Below are positions 9,385 to 18,740 of a stretch of DNA of 64,000 nucleotides, one piece after another (the stretch's first letter is position 1; every line of letters starts with the position of its first letter). Position numbers and translations under genes: made by a program. This DNA comes from Lutibacter sp. HS1-25 (GTDB lineage: Bacteria; Bacteroidota; Bacteroidia; Flavobacteriales; Flavobacteriaceae). The stretch is taken from assembly GCF_004121075.1 (NCBI RefSeq), contig NZ_RHLN01000004.1, positions 1 to 64,000 on the forward strand. Direction: 5' to 3'. The notes under the pieces were generated by a model, which saw only the letters and a list, made by a program, of their open reading frames with translations, made no database searches and had not been told where the DNA came from.

Positions 9385-10998
9385 ATGAAAAAAGTAATTG
9401 GCATTTTAGTTCTTGGTTTAATAGGCTTTTCAAGTTTTGGACAAGTTCAAAAATCAAATCAAAAACAGCCTAACATTTTAATTATTATGTTAGATGATGC
9501 TGGTTTAGATATGAGTGCTTATGGAAGTTCGTATGTAAATACACCAGCATTTGATAAATTAGCAAGTGAAGGTATTTTATTTAATAGAGCTTATACGCCT
9601 AATGCAAAATGTGCACCTTCAAGAGCTAGTATTTTAACAGGTAGAAACTCATGGCAATTAGATGCTGTTGCAAATCATTTTATATATTTTCCTTCAAAAT
9701 TTAAAACATTTCCTGAAGTTTTAGGTGAGAACGGTTATTTTACAGGCTGTACAGGTAAAGGTTGGTCGCCAGGTATTGCACTTACAGCTACTGGTGAAGA
9801 AAGAAATTTAACCGGAAAATCGTTTGATACTAAAAAGTTGAAATCGCCTACAACTGAAATCTCAGTGAACGATTATAGCGGTAATTTTAAAACGTTTTTA
9901 TCTGAAGTGCCTACAAAAACACCTTGGAGTTTTTGGGTTGGTTTTAACGAGCCACATCGTGCTTATGAATACCAATCGGGTGTTAAAAAAGGTGGTAAAA
10001 AGCTGGAAATGATTAAAGAAGTTCCAAAATATTATCCAGATTCTTCAACTGTACGTAATGACTTATTAGATTATGCTATGGAATTGGAATATGCCGATTC
10101 GCATGTAACAAAGATTCTCGAAGAATTAATTCAAAAAAAACAATTAGAAAATACCATTATAATTTATACTTCCGACCACGGAATGCCATTTCCACGAGTA
10201 AAAGGAAACCAATATGAAACATCAAACCATGTGCCAATGGCTATAATGTGGAAAGGAAAAATTTTAAATCCAAATAGAAGTGTTGATGACTATGTTAGTT
10301 TTATTGATATTGCGCCAACTTTATTAGAAATTGCGGGTATTAACTGGCAACAATCGGGTATGTATCCAAGTCCGGGAAAAAGTTTAGTAAACATCTTTAA
10401 TTCAACCCAATCAGGGCAAATAGATAAAGATCGCAATTTTGTGTTGGTTGGAAAAGAACGTCACGACCACGGGCGACCTAATGATGAAGGTTATCCAATT
10501 CGCGGAATTTATAAAGATAATTTGTTGTTTCTACGCAATTATGAAACGGATAGATGGCCAGCGGGAAATCCTGAAACAGGTTATTTAAACGTTGATAAAA
10601 GTCCAACAAAATCGTTGTTAATAAATTTAAGAAGGAGTGGCATTGACACAAAGTATTGGATGTTAAGTTTTGGAAAACGTCCTACTACAGAATTGTATGA
10701 TATAGTAAAAGATCCATATTGCTTGAATAATTTGGCTTCAGATAAAAACTATAGCAAACAACTTATAGAATTGGAGTATTTAATGGTTCAAAAACTAATT
10801 TCACAAGATGATTTAAGAATGCAAGGTTACGGACATTTATACGAGAAATTTCCTTTTACTCAATATAGAAATTACTACGAAAACTATATGAATGGAGAGG
10901 TTGATAATTTAAAATGGGCAGATCCTAACGATTATGAACCTACTTTTATTAGCAATGATGGTGAAAATTTAGAACCTGTTGTAAGGAAGATTGATTAA
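9385..10998 (+). CDS. S1 sulfatase (sulfamidase-like subgroup)
   Basis: A 537-residue S1 sulfatase with an N-terminal signal peptide (cleavage near SSFGQ). The formylglycine motif is CAPSR at residues 76-80 within [14 protein letters not shown]; metal-binding Asp residues are in IMLDDAG (residues 34-40) and TSDHGMPF further on. The NAKCAPSR context and the NSW stretch after it resemble the S1_8 / heparan N-sulfatase-like group, although the substrate cannot be read from sequence. It should remove sulfate esters from oligosaccharides in the periplasm. Activity needs Cys-to-formylglycine maturation by an enzyme that is not encoded here. Confidence 0.9.
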   Translation: MKKVIGILVLGLIGFSSFGQVQKSNQKQPNILIIMLDDAGLDMSAYGSSYVNTPAFDKLASEGILFNRAYTPNAKCAPSRASILTGRNSWQLDAVANHFIYFPSKFKTFPEVLGENGYFTGCTGKGWSPGIALTATGEERNLTGKSFDTKKLKSPTTEISVNDYSGNFKTFLSEVPTKTPWSFWVGFNEPHRAYEYQSGVKKGGKKLEMIKEVPKYYPDSSTVRNDLLDYAMELEYADSHVTKILEELIQKKQLENTIIIYTSDHGMPFPRVKGNQYETSNHVPMAIMWKGKILNPNRSVDDYVSFIDIAPTLLEIAGINWQQSGMYPSPGKSLVNIFNSTQSGQIDKDRNFVLVGKERHDHGRPNDEGYPIRGIYKDNLLFLRNYETDRWPAGNPETGYLNVDKSPTKSLLINLRRSGIDTKYWMLSFGKRPTTELYDIVKDPYCLNNLASDKNYSKQLIELEYLMVQKLISQDDLRMQGYGHLYEKFPFTQYRNYYENYMNGEVDNLKWADPNDYEPTFISNDGENLEPVVRKID

Positions 10999-11260
10999 CT
11001 TCGATAACTGCTAAAAGTCAGTGATTTAGTTTTTTTGTTTTCTGATATCTAATTTGTTGTTAAAATAAAAAAAATCTTCTTAGTTCATAAATTCTCTTTT
11101 TTAGGATAAATGAGCAATTTTCATGTTCAAAACAGAATAAACCTTCATTGTACAATAACTATTTTTGATTGTGATTTTATTGGCAAGCGTTGTTGAAAAA
11201 AAATGAGCAATAAGCTTAGATGATTTAATCAAAATAAAAACTTAAATTATTTAATAATAA
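10999..11260 (+). promoter_or_regulatory. Longest gene-free gap; possible internal promoter
   Basis: This 262-bp gap is the largest in the window. A weak stem (ctaaa/tttag, about 11012-11030) followed by a T-run may end transcription from upstream. TATTTTTG at 11160-11167 fits the Bacteroidota -7 consensus TAnnTTTG, but no good TTG/TTTG element lies at the expected distance upstream. A 10-bp direct repeat aaatgagcaa occurs at 11108-11117 and 11201-11210. The gap may hold a secondary promoter for the GH43/sulfatase genes that follow. Confidence 0.3.
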
Positions 11261-12364
11261 ATGAGAAGACTTATCCTTATTCAGGCGTTGCTTATAGGAA
11301 CTTTTTTTGGTTGTAAAAGTCAAAATGGTAATAATACGGTATTAAAAACAAATTCTATAATTTCAAACGTTGAAGCAATTAAAGCGCATCATAAAACAGT
11401 TTATTTAATGGAAGATGTTTGGATGCGTGATCCATTTATCGAATTGGCTCCTGACGGCTATTATTACTTGTCGTGTACGCGACAAAATAGCAATTTAGGA
11501 TTGCAAAAGCCAAAAGGCGGAATAGAAGTATTTAGAAGTATTGATTTAGTTACTTGGGAATCGTTAGGGGTAATTTGGAATACTAGTCAATCAGAATGGG
11601 GGAAAAAAATGGAAGCAAGAGCTGTTTCTCCAGAAAATAAACACGACGTGAAAGAAGCGATGATTTGGGCACCTGAAAGTCATTTTATAAATGGTAAATG
11701 GGTGGTTTTATACACATCTAATCAAGGTGCTGCAAACTTAATGTTAACTGAAGGAGCAGATTTGAAAGGACCATTTTTAGAGCCATTTGGAACGGATTTT
11801 GGAAGTCATCATGATCCAACTATTTTTATGGATGGTGATCAACCTTGGTTAGTAGATAAAATAGCTCAAGTAACGCCTTTAAAAAAAGATTTTAGTGGCT
11901 TTGATGGAGAATCAATAAATATTGGGCCTTCAGATAGAAAAATGGGTCATGAGGGTGCGTATATTGTGAAATTCAAAAATAAGTACGTGCTGTTTGGAAC
12001 TGCGTGGAGTACAGATAAAATGCGCCATGGAACCTATAATTTATATTACGCAACTGCAGATAAAATTACAGGACCTTACAATGAAAGAAAATTTGCTGGT
12101 CGTTTTTTAGGTCATGGGACGCCATTTAAAGATAAAAATGGCAACTGGTGGTGTACAGCTTTTTACAATGCCAATAAACCTGCTTTAACAGGTGAAGAAG
12201 CTAAGAATTTAGACTTAAGTGATACCGCTTACACAATTAATAAACAAGGATTAACTTTAGTTCCTATTGAATTTAAAATGGTAAATGGTGATGTAAAAGT
12301 AATTGTGAAAGATGCTGATTATGCTTTTCCAGGGAAAGAAGAAATTCAAAATTTTAATGAATAA
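11261..12364 (+). CDS. GH43 family glycosidase lipoprotein
   Basis: A 367-residue five-bladed-propeller GH43 enzyme with a lipoprotein signal (GTFFGC, Cys18). The three family carboxylates are visible: D57 in MRDPFI (base), D185 in HHDPTIFM (pKa modulator) and E231 in HEGAYIV (acid). GH43 enzymes are inverting alpha-L-arabinofuranosidases, beta-xylosidases, arabinanases or exo-galactanases; the subfamily is not recognised. The downstream sulfatase ATG overlaps this stop by one base (TAATG), so the two are probably translated in a coupled way. This suggests paired desulfation and exo-cleavage. Confidence 0.87.
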   Translation: MRRLILIQALLIGTFFGCKSQNGNNTVLKTNSIISNVEAIKAHHKTVYLMEDVWMRDPFIELAPDGYYYLSCTRQNSNLGLQKPKGGIEVFRSIDLVTWESLGVIWNTSQSEWGKKMEARAVSPENKHDVKEAMIWAPESHFINGKWVVLYTSNQGAANLMLTEGADLKGPFLEPFGTDFGSHHDPTIFMDGDQPWLVDKIAQVTPLKKDFSGFDGESINIGPSDRKMGHEGAYIVKFKNKYVLFGTAWSTDKMRHGTYNLYYATADKITGPYNERKFAGRFLGHGTPFKDKNGNWWCTAFYNANKPALTGEEAKNLDLSDTAYTINKQGLTLVPIEFKMVNGDVKVIVKDADYAFPGKEEIQNFNE

Positions 12365-13944
12365 TGATAAAAAAACTTTTCATATTAATTTTAGCTTTTT
12401 TAAGTATTGTAAGTTGTAAAAAAGCCCCAAAAGAGACTTCTATTCCCAAAGATTTATCTAAACCAAATATCGTATTTATTTTTTCAGACGATTTAAGTTT
12501 TAGAGATATCAGTGCTTATGGTCAAAAGAATTATACAACACCTAGAATTGATGGTTTAATAGAGCAATCTATCCGTTTTACACAAGCTTACGCAGGCGCT
12601 CCAGAGTGTGCGCCTTCAAGAGGAACTTTATTAACAGGTAAACATGTTGGTCATCAGGTTATTCGTTTAAATAGTAGTGCGCGTGGTTTTGAACCACTAC
12701 CTGAAAACACCAATACATTTGCTAAAATGTTGCAACAAGCGGGTTATAAAACTGGTGTTGTTGGAAAATGGGGTTTAGGCTATAGCGATACCTCAGGAAA
12801 TCCATTAAAACAAGGGTTTGATTATCATTTTGGTTTTTTAACACATTATGAAGCGCATTCTTATTTTCCGTTGGTTTTGTATGAAAACAATAAAGAAATT
12901 TATTATCCCCAAAACGATTCATTTGATATAGAACAGATGTATTCAAAAAATGAATATGGCGACAATTCAAAATTTGAGAAGCATTATAATGAAGATGGGA
13001 AATTGATTTATATGGACATGGAAAAGGCAGCCTATGCACCAGACTTATTTGATAAAAAAGCATCAGAATTTATAACTACCAATAAAAACAATCCTTTTCT
13101 TTTGTATTTCACTACTAATTTGCCTCACGGCCCTACAATTGTTGATGATTTCAGACAGTTGAAGGATAGAAATGATGTGGATATTTATGCTCGCGAATGG
13201 GGCGCAATGGTACAACGTTTAGATATTTCAGTAGGTAAAATAATTGATAAATTAAAAGAAGAAGGTATTTATGATAATACAATGATTGTCTTTGCATCAG
13301 ATAATGGATATTCCATGCACAGTCCTAAAACAGTAAAATCAGGTGAACGTGTTTGGTTAGACGATAAAGATTTAGCAAATAAAGGACCATTTAAAGGAGG
13401 TAAATTTGGTGTGTTTGAAGGCGGAATGCGTATTCCTTTTTTTATACGGATGCCACATCAAAATGAAGCTAAAATTATAAGTGAGCCTGTTTGGCTGGTA
13501 GATTTATTTCCAACTTTTGCATCGGTTGTACAATATCCTCTTGATGAAAAATTAGATGGATTTAATTTATTGCCTTTAATGGCAGGAGATAAAAATGCAA
13601 TCCCTTCAAATCGTTTTATGTATTTCTACAAGCAAAATGAACAGGCCATTCGTCAAGGACCTTGGTTTGCCTATAGAGAGCATCCAAATAAAGAAGTTGA
13701 GTTGTATTTAATTGAAGAAGATCAAGAAATAAAATTTAATTACGCATCCGTATATCCTAAAAAAGTTGAAGAATTAAAACAATTGATGGACTCAGAGCAT
13801 ATTCCAAGTGAATGGTATTGGAATCCAGGAGATACACAAGAAATTTTTAAAAATAAAGTCAAGAAAGCAAAAGAAACAGGTCAAGAAATTAAAAAATATA
13901 GACCAAATAAAATGGAGCTTATGCCTTGGGAAAAAAGCAAGTAA
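12364..13944 (+). CDS. S1 sulfatase lipoprotein
   Basis: A 526-residue S1 sulfatase with lipobox IVSC (Cys18) followed by Lys residues. The modification motif is CAPSR (residues 82-86) in GAPECAPSRGTLLTGK; metal ligands are in FSDDLS (residues 40-45) and ASDNGYS (~315). The GKWGLG motif near residue 135 is typical of arylsulfatase-A-like members. It shares its first base with the stop of the GH43 gene upstream and precedes another GH43 gene by 18 bp. Substrate position (2-, 3-, 4- or 6-O) cannot be told. Confidence 0.91.
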   Translation: MIKKLFILILAFLSIVSCKKAPKETSIPKDLSKPNIVFIFSDDLSFRDISAYGQKNYTTPRIDGLIEQSIRFTQAYAGAPECAPSRGTLLTGKHVGHQVIRLNSSARGFEPLPENTNTFAKMLQQAGYKTGVVGKWGLGYSDTSGNPLKQGFDYHFGFLTHYEAHSYFPLVLYENNKEIYYPQNDSFDIEQMYSKNEYGDNSKFEKHYNEDGKLIYMDMEKAAYAPDLFDKKASEFITTNKNNPFLLYFTTNLPHGPTIVDDFRQLKDRNDVDIYAREWGAMVQRLDISVGKIIDKLKEEGIYDNTMIVFASDNGYSMHSPKTVKSGERVWLDDKDLANKGPFKGGKFGVFEGGMRIPFFIRMPHQNEAKIISEPVWLVDLFPTFASVVQYPLDEKLDGFNLLPLMAGDKNAIPSNRFMYFYKQNEQAIRQGPWFAYREHPNKEVELYLIEEDQEIKFNYASVYPKKVEELKQLMDSEHIPSEWYWNPGDTQEIFKNKVKKAKETGQEIKKYRPNKMELMPWEKSK

Positions 13945-13962
13945 TTATCTAATAAATAAACA

Positions 13963-15138
13963 ATGAATTTTTTAAAATATCTATTTAGTGCAATTGTGTT
14001 AGTTGGTTCAACAGTTGCGTGTACTAATACAACCCCAAAATCTGAAAAACTGACAGAAGCACAAGTTAAAGAGCAATTTTTTACGTATCAAAACCCAATT
14101 AAAAATGGAATTGATGAAAATGGGTTAAGAGATTGTCAAGTTTTAAAAGATGGAGATTGGTGGTATTTAACAGGAACATCTTATCCGCATTGGGACCGCC
14201 AAGAAGTTAATGGTAAGTTGAATAAAGGTGTTGTGTTATACAAATCTAAAGACCTTAATAATTGGGAATTTGTTGATTATATTGTTAAAGCAGGTGATAA
14301 AACTAAATGGTATCACAAACGTTTTTGGGCACCAGAAATTCAAAAAATAAAAGGTAAATATTACGCTTTATTTAATTGTCGAAATGATGATTTAGGGTAT
14401 GTGGGGCAACATCCAGGATATGCTGTTGCAGATAATATTGAAGGACCTTATACTGTAGTAACTGAAGAAAGTCCGTTAACAAATGGAAACGATCTTACTT
14501 TTTTTGAAGATAAAGATGGTAAAGTTTGGGCGTTTTGGAATCAAGGTAGAGAATTTGGGATAGGTTTTGCTCAAATTGATTTGGATAATGGAACTTTTTT
14601 AACAGCACCTAAAAGTGCCATAAAACCAAGTGAAGTAGATTATGAATATGATGATAAAGGTATTTTGTTAAATGTACCAGGATATGATGGGAGACCAATT
14701 CCAAAAGTAAAAAAATACCACGATTGGGATGCTATTGGTATTGAAGGCGCTTATGTGATTGAAAATAATGGCACCTACTATTTATTTTATTCAAGTTGGA
14801 CACGTGGATATGAAATTGGCTATGCAACCGCTAAAAATATTGAAGGGCCTTGGGTTAAAAGTGAATCTAATCCGTTTTACGGTGCTCAAAGTAAACAAGC
14901 TTGTGAAAAAAATGGATTTGAATATAATGGAGACCCTAACAATCCATTTAATCAGGTTGGACATAACGAAATTTTTGTAGGTCCTGATGGAAGATTTTGG
15001 TTGTCTTGTCATGGTATTATACCAAGTCAAAATGACGAAAAACCTTTTTTAGTTATAGATCCAATTTGGTTTGATGAGGAAGGCAATGTGAAATCTGATG
15101 GACCATCTTATACTGAGCAAAAAGTGAAATTAAACTAA
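13963..15138 (+). CDS. GH43 family glycosidase lipoprotein
   Basis: A 391-residue GH43-like propeller with lipobox TVAC (Cys20). Candidate catalytic carboxylates are D57 in LRDCQVL, D177 in GNDLTFFED and E261 in GIEGAYVIENN, in the spacing expected for the family. The base motif is RDC rather than the common DP, so it belongs to a less typical branch. Insertions around residues 222-250 (EVDYEYDDKG, YDGRPIPKVKK) enlarge one side of the propeller. It sits between two sulfatase genes, with 10 bp to the next. Confidence 0.8.
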   Translation: MNFLKYLFSAIVLVGSTVACTNTTPKSEKLTEAQVKEQFFTYQNPIKNGIDENGLRDCQVLKDGDWWYLTGTSYPHWDRQEVNGKLNKGVVLYKSKDLNNWEFVDYIVKAGDKTKWYHKRFWAPEIQKIKGKYYALFNCRNDDLGYVGQHPGYAVADNIEGPYTVVTEESPLTNGNDLTFFEDKDGKVWAFWNQGREFGIGFAQIDLDNGTFLTAPKSAIKPSEVDYEYDDKGILLNVPGYDGRPIPKVKKYHDWDAIGIEGAYVIENNGTYYLFYSSWTRGYEIGYATAKNIEGPWVKSESNPFYGAQSKQACEKNGFEYNGDPNNPFNQVGHNEIFVGPDGRFWLSCHGIIPSQNDEKPFLVIDPIWFDEEGNVKSDGPSYTEQKVKLN

Positions 15139-15147
15139 TTTATTTGT

Positions 15148-16524
15148 ATGAAAACCAAACTATTGCCTATTTTATTTTTCTTGTTTTTTATCGAATTTTA
15201 TTCATACGGACAAGAAAAGGCAGTCAACCAAAAGTACAATGTTATTTTTATAGCTGTAGACGATTTAAATGATTGGGTTGGATTTATGGATGGAAATCCT
15301 CAAACAATTACACCAAATATGGATAAATTGGCTAGCCAAGCAATGGTTTTTGATCGTGCTTATTGCGCTGCATCGGTTTGTAATCCTTCAAGGGCGGCAA
15401 TTATGTCGGGTTATAAGCCTTCTACAACAGGGGTTTATGGAAATGGAGATGAGGTATTTGAATTGCCAATTTTTCAAAATTCATTAATGCTTTCACAATA
15501 TTTTTCAAAATATGGCTATGAAACCTATTCACGAGGAAAAATTTATCATACTCCAAGTACAGGGAAACAAACTTGGGATAATTGGGATAATGTGTCTGGA
15601 AGTTATGGTGTAAAGCCAAAAGTAGCAGGTTATATGAGCAACGGCATTCCTGATGGTGAAATGTCTAATAATATGGATTGGACAGCAACCAATCAAAAAA
15701 CCGAAGAAACACCTGATTATTTAAATGCCTTATGGGCAGCAGAATTATTAGAGAAAGGTTTTGATAAACCCTTTTTTATGGCTTGTGGAATTTTTAGGCC
15801 TCATTTAGAGTGGAATGTACCGCAAGAATTTTATGATAAATTTCCTATTGAAGATATTGTATTACCTATGGTTTTAGAAAATGATTTAGATGATGTAGGT
15901 GATAATACAAAACCTACTAAAGAATATATTGCCATTAAAAAATACAATAAGCAAAAAGAAGCTGTGCAAGCCTACTTGGCTAGTGTTAATTATGCCGATT
16001 ATTGCATAGGTGTGCTTTTAGATGCTTTAAATAAAAGTAAATACAAAGACAATACCATTGTAGTTTTATGGGGAGATCACGGATGGCATTTGGGTGAAAA
16101 GTTACGTTATAAAAAATTCACACTTTGGGAAGAAGCTTGTAGAGTTCCTTTAATTATTAAAGCTCCAAATGTTACTTCTGCAGGAAGTAGAAGTGGAAGA
16201 ACAGTAAACTTATTAGATTTATACCCAACCTTAACAGATTTAACAGGCTTACCAAAAAATAATAAAAACGAAGGTATAAGCATTGTGCCGCTATTGAAAA
16301 ATCCAACTTTAGAATGGGATTATCCATCATTAACACAAATGGGTGAAGGTAGAAATACCATTAGAACTGAAAAATGGAGATATATAAGATATGACGATAA
16401 TTCAGAAGAATTATACGACCATGAAAATGATGAATTAGAATGGGTAAACCTAGCGAATAAGCCAGAGTATGCAGCTGTAAAATCCGAAATGGCTAAAAGA
16501 ATGGATGCTATTTTAAATAAGTAA
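15148..16524 (+). CDS. S1 sulfatase (iduronate-2-sulfatase-like)
   Basis: A 458-residue S1 sulfatase with a Sec signal peptide (SYGQEK, cleavage near residue 21). The modification motif is CNPSR (residues 78-82) in AASVCNPSRAAIMSG; metal-binding Asp pair D38-D39; WGDHGWHLGE near residue 309 is typical of the iduronate-2-sulfatase-like S1_7 group. It likely removes a sulfate in the periplasm. It shares the CNPSR class with the genes at 18741, 20213 and 60828. The next gene, a beta-helix protein, starts 11 bp downstream. Confidence 0.91.
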   Translation: MKTKLLPILFFLFFIEFYSYGQEKAVNQKYNVIFIAVDDLNDWVGFMDGNPQTITPNMDKLASQAMVFDRAYCAASVCNPSRAAIMSGYKPSTTGVYGNGDEVFELPIFQNSLMLSQYFSKYGYETYSRGKIYHTPSTGKQTWDNWDNVSGSYGVKPKVAGYMSNGIPDGEMSNNMDWTATNQKTEETPDYLNALWAAELLEKGFDKPFFMACGIFRPHLEWNVPQEFYDKFPIEDIVLPMVLENDLDDVGDNTKPTKEYIAIKKYNKQKEAVQAYLASVNYADYCIGVLLDALNKSKYKDNTIVVLWGDHGWHLGEKLRYKKFTLWEEACRVPLIIKAPNVTSAGSRSGRTVNLLDLYPTLTDLTGLPKNNKNEGISIVPLLKNPTLEWDYPSLTQMGEGRNTIRTEKWRYIRYDDNSEELYDHENDELEWVNLANKPEYAAVKSEMAKRMDAILNK

Positions 16525-16535
16525 GTTAATTGAAA

Positions 16536-17537
16536 ATGAGATTCTTAAACTTTTTTTTAATAGCTTTTGGTTTGTTTTTTACGAATGTTTTTTATGGGCA
16601 GTCTGTTCAAGATCTTCAAAAAAAATACAGTGGAAAATTTAACTGGGAGGCTTCAAAAGGGATATTGAAATTTGATACTTCAGGAGAAATTAATTTTGAA
16701 GAAAAAGGGACTAAATATTTTATTTGGGATGTTCCTTCAGAAGTGAAAGAAATTATAATTGCTAAAAATACAACCGTAAACGGAGGTTTTCACACCCAAG
16801 ATGATTGCATAATTTCGGGTGAAAACAGAAAAACATCTGTGGTTTATGGAACTGAAATACAAAGTTGGCCGCAAAAAAATAACATTAAGGCAGCAACTAT
16901 TAGTTCATTTGAAGCGCACAATGGCACTTTAATTATTCAAAATATAACAAGTTTAAATCCACGGTCATTTCATGTTCGTGGCTTGAGTGCTGTGGTTCAT
17001 TTAAAAGATGCTGACTTTATTGATACCCGTGGCGGTAGTGGAAATCATAGTGATGGTATTGCTGCAGGTGATGGATCAACAGTTGATAACTGTTATTTTG
17101 AAACGGGAGATGATGTAATTAAAGTGTATAATGATATTACAGTGACCAATACCACAATTAACATGGTTCAAAATGCGGTGCCAATTCAATTAGGTTGGGG
17201 TGATTATCCTGATGGTGCAGTTGGTACTTTTAAAAACCTTACCATAATTGGAAATAGCGGTCGTGGAAATCCAAATGGTAGCAATGCAATTATTGTAGGA
17301 AGGAGTGGAAAGTATACAGTAACCATTAATATTGATGGGCTAACCATTGATAATCCATCAGCTTCAATAATAAATCTTTTTGATGATAAAAACGATGGCA
17401 TTTTTGAGAAAACGTTGAAAGGAACTCTTAAAAATGTTGAAGTTAAAAATATAAAAAGATACTCAGTACAACAAAATGGAATTGACGAATTAGAGCTTTT
17501 TGATACAACCGGGAGTAAAATATCAAAGGACTTTTAA
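16536..17537 (+). CDS. Secreted right-handed beta-helix protein, clan GH-N-like (paralogue 2)
   Basis: A 333-residue protein with a Sec signal peptide (NVFYGQS). ATG at 16536 is preferred to an in-frame TTG six bases upstream. The catalytic-type motifs are GNHSDGI (D173) and ETGDDVIKVY (D192, D193, K196), matching the other two paralogues. It is closest to paralogue 3: long blocks such as LNPRSFHVRG, DGSTVDNCYFETGDDVIK and IKMVQNAVPIQLGW-type segments are almost identical. The genes are adjacent (19 bp apart), so a tandem duplication is likely. Without the lipid anchor it is expected in the periplasm or secreted. Function inferred: polysaccharide cleavage. Confidence 0.72.
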   Translation: MRFLNFFLIAFGLFFTNVFYGQSVQDLQKKYSGKFNWEASKGILKFDTSGEINFEEKGTKYFIWDVPSEVKEIIIAKNTTVNGGFHTQDDCIISGENRKTSVVYGTEIQSWPQKNNIKAATISSFEAHNGTLIIQNITSLNPRSFHVRGLSAVVHLKDADFIDTRGGSGNHSDGIAAGDGSTVDNCYFETGDDVIKVYNDITVTNTTINMVQNAVPIQLGWGDYPDGAVGTFKNLTIIGNSGRGNPNGSNAIIVGRSGKYTVTINIDGLTIDNPSASIINLFDDKNDGIFEKTLKGTLKNVEVKNIKRYSVQQNGIDELELFDTTGSKISKDF

Positions 17538-17556
17538 TTCATAAAAAAGTAAAATA

Positions 17557-18624
17557 ATGAAAGTAAGTAGTAGGATTTTAAGTATTGTATGTTTTTTGTT
17601 TTTGGTAGTTTCTTGCGCTGAAAATAGTGATGGTGAAGAATTTGGGACAGATATTATTAATGATGACGAACCTATTGAAGAAATTGTTCAAAAAATTGGG
17701 CTGGAAGATTTTTATAGTGGTGAAATAAAATGGGATAAAGCTACTGGAACTGTAACCTTTATGACTTCTGGAAAAATATTTTTCCCAAGTGAGGGATTGA
17801 TTGGTTTTATTTGGAATGTACCTACCAAAGTAAAACAAATAATCATAAAAGAAAATGTTACTGTCGATGGGGCATTTCATACATTTTCAGATTGTACTAT
17901 TTCTGGGGAAAATAGAAAAACTTCAATTCTTTATGGCCTCGAAGAGCAAGCTTGGGCAAACAATAATAATTTAACAGCGTATAAAATTAGTTCCATTGAA
18001 TGTCATAATGGAACATTAACAGTATCAAATTTAACCTCGTTAAATCCACGATCATTTCACGTTCGTGGAAATGCTGGGGCTATTCATCTTAAAGATGCTG
18101 ATTTTATTGATAATCGAGGTGGACATCATAATCACAGTGATGGTATTGCTGCTGGAGATGGATCTACTGTAGATAATTGTTATTTTGAGACAGGAGACGA
18201 TGTTATAAAAGTGTATAGTGATATTACAGTTACAAATACAACCATTAAAATGGTTCAAAATGCAGTGCCAATTCAGCTTGGCTGGGGTAATTATTCTGAT
18301 GGAGCTGTTGGTACTTTTAAAAATCTAAAAATAATTGGAGATAGCGGTAGAGGTAATCCTGATCAAAGTAATCCAATAATTTGCGGGAGAACTGGTAAAT
18401 ATGCTGTTACGTTAAATATTGATGGTTTAATTATAGACAACCCAACAGCATCAATGGTCAATCTATTTGATGATAACAATGATGGGGTTTATGAAAAAAC
18501 AGTAAAAGGAACTTTAAAAAATGTTCAGATATCAAATATTAGACGCTATTCAAATCAATTAAAAGGAAATGATGAATTGAAAATTTTTGACACCGAAGGA
18601 AAAGAAATTTCAAAAGATTTTTAA
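17557..18624 (+). CDS. Surface-type beta-helix lipoprotein, clan GH-N-like (paralogue 3)
   Basis: A 355-residue lipoprotein (lipobox VVSC, Cys20). The Cys is followed by a strongly acidic stretch (AENSDGEEFG, then DDEPIEE), which resembles lipoprotein export signals that send proteins to the cell surface in Bacteroidota. The beta-helix carries HNHSDGI (D195) and ETGDDVIKVY (D214, D215, K218). It is a near-duplicate of the previous gene apart from the N-terminus. A reasonable reading is that this copy makes the first cut at the cell surface and the unanchored copies act on imported oligosaccharides. The family is not recognised beyond clan-level resemblance. Confidence 0.73.
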   Translation: MKVSSRILSIVCFLFLVVSCAENSDGEEFGTDIINDDEPIEEIVQKIGLEDFYSGEIKWDKATGTVTFMTSGKIFFPSEGLIGFIWNVPTKVKQIIIKENVTVDGAFHTFSDCTISGENRKTSILYGLEEQAWANNNNLTAYKISSIECHNGTLTVSNLTSLNPRSFHVRGNAGAIHLKDADFIDNRGGHHNHSDGIAAGDGSTVDNCYFETGDDVIKVYSDITVTNTTIKMVQNAVPIQLGWGNYSDGAVGTFKNLKIIGDSGRGNPDQSNPIICGRTGKYAVTLNIDGLIIDNPTASMVNLFDDNNDGVYEKTVKGTLKNVQISNIRRYSNQLKGNDELKIFDTEGKEISKDF

Positions 18625-18686
18625 AAATTTTTTGAAAATAAATGATACACATTTTCGGAGGTAATTAAAAAATTAAAGAAAACAAA

Positions 18687-18710
18687 AGTAATATGCCTTT
18701 CGGTATTACT
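18687..18710 (+). other. 5'-leader hairpin upstream of a sulfatase gene
   Basis: Bases agtaata...cc (18687-18697) pair with ggtattact (18702-18710) around a TTTC loop, with a two-base bulge. An in-frame ATG at 18693 lies inside this stem, which argues against that ATG as the start. No T-run follows on the + strand, so it is not a standard terminator; it could be a processing or stability element in the leader. Confidence 0.35.
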
Positions 18711-18740
18711 CAAAAAATAAATAAGTTTAAATTAAAAGAA

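Noticed and set aside
11108-11210. Direct repeat aaatgagcaa in the 10999-11260 gap as a regulator site
   Set aside because: Only two copies, 93 bp apart and not seen at other promoters in the window.
14759-14980. Short + strand frames inside larger genes (also 7373-7561, 15269-15487, 24521-24757, 42226-42417, 54325-54663, 61210-61401)
   Set aside because: They are out-of-frame shadows within GH43, GH27, sulfatase, SusC and other clear genes.
16530-16535. TTG at 16530 as the start of beta-helix paralogue 2
   Set aside because: An ATG lies six bases downstream and gives an equally complete signal peptide.
18693-18740. ATG at 18693 as the start of the sulfatase gene
   Set aside because: It adds polar residues before a good signal peptide and lies in a hairpin; 18741 is preferred.
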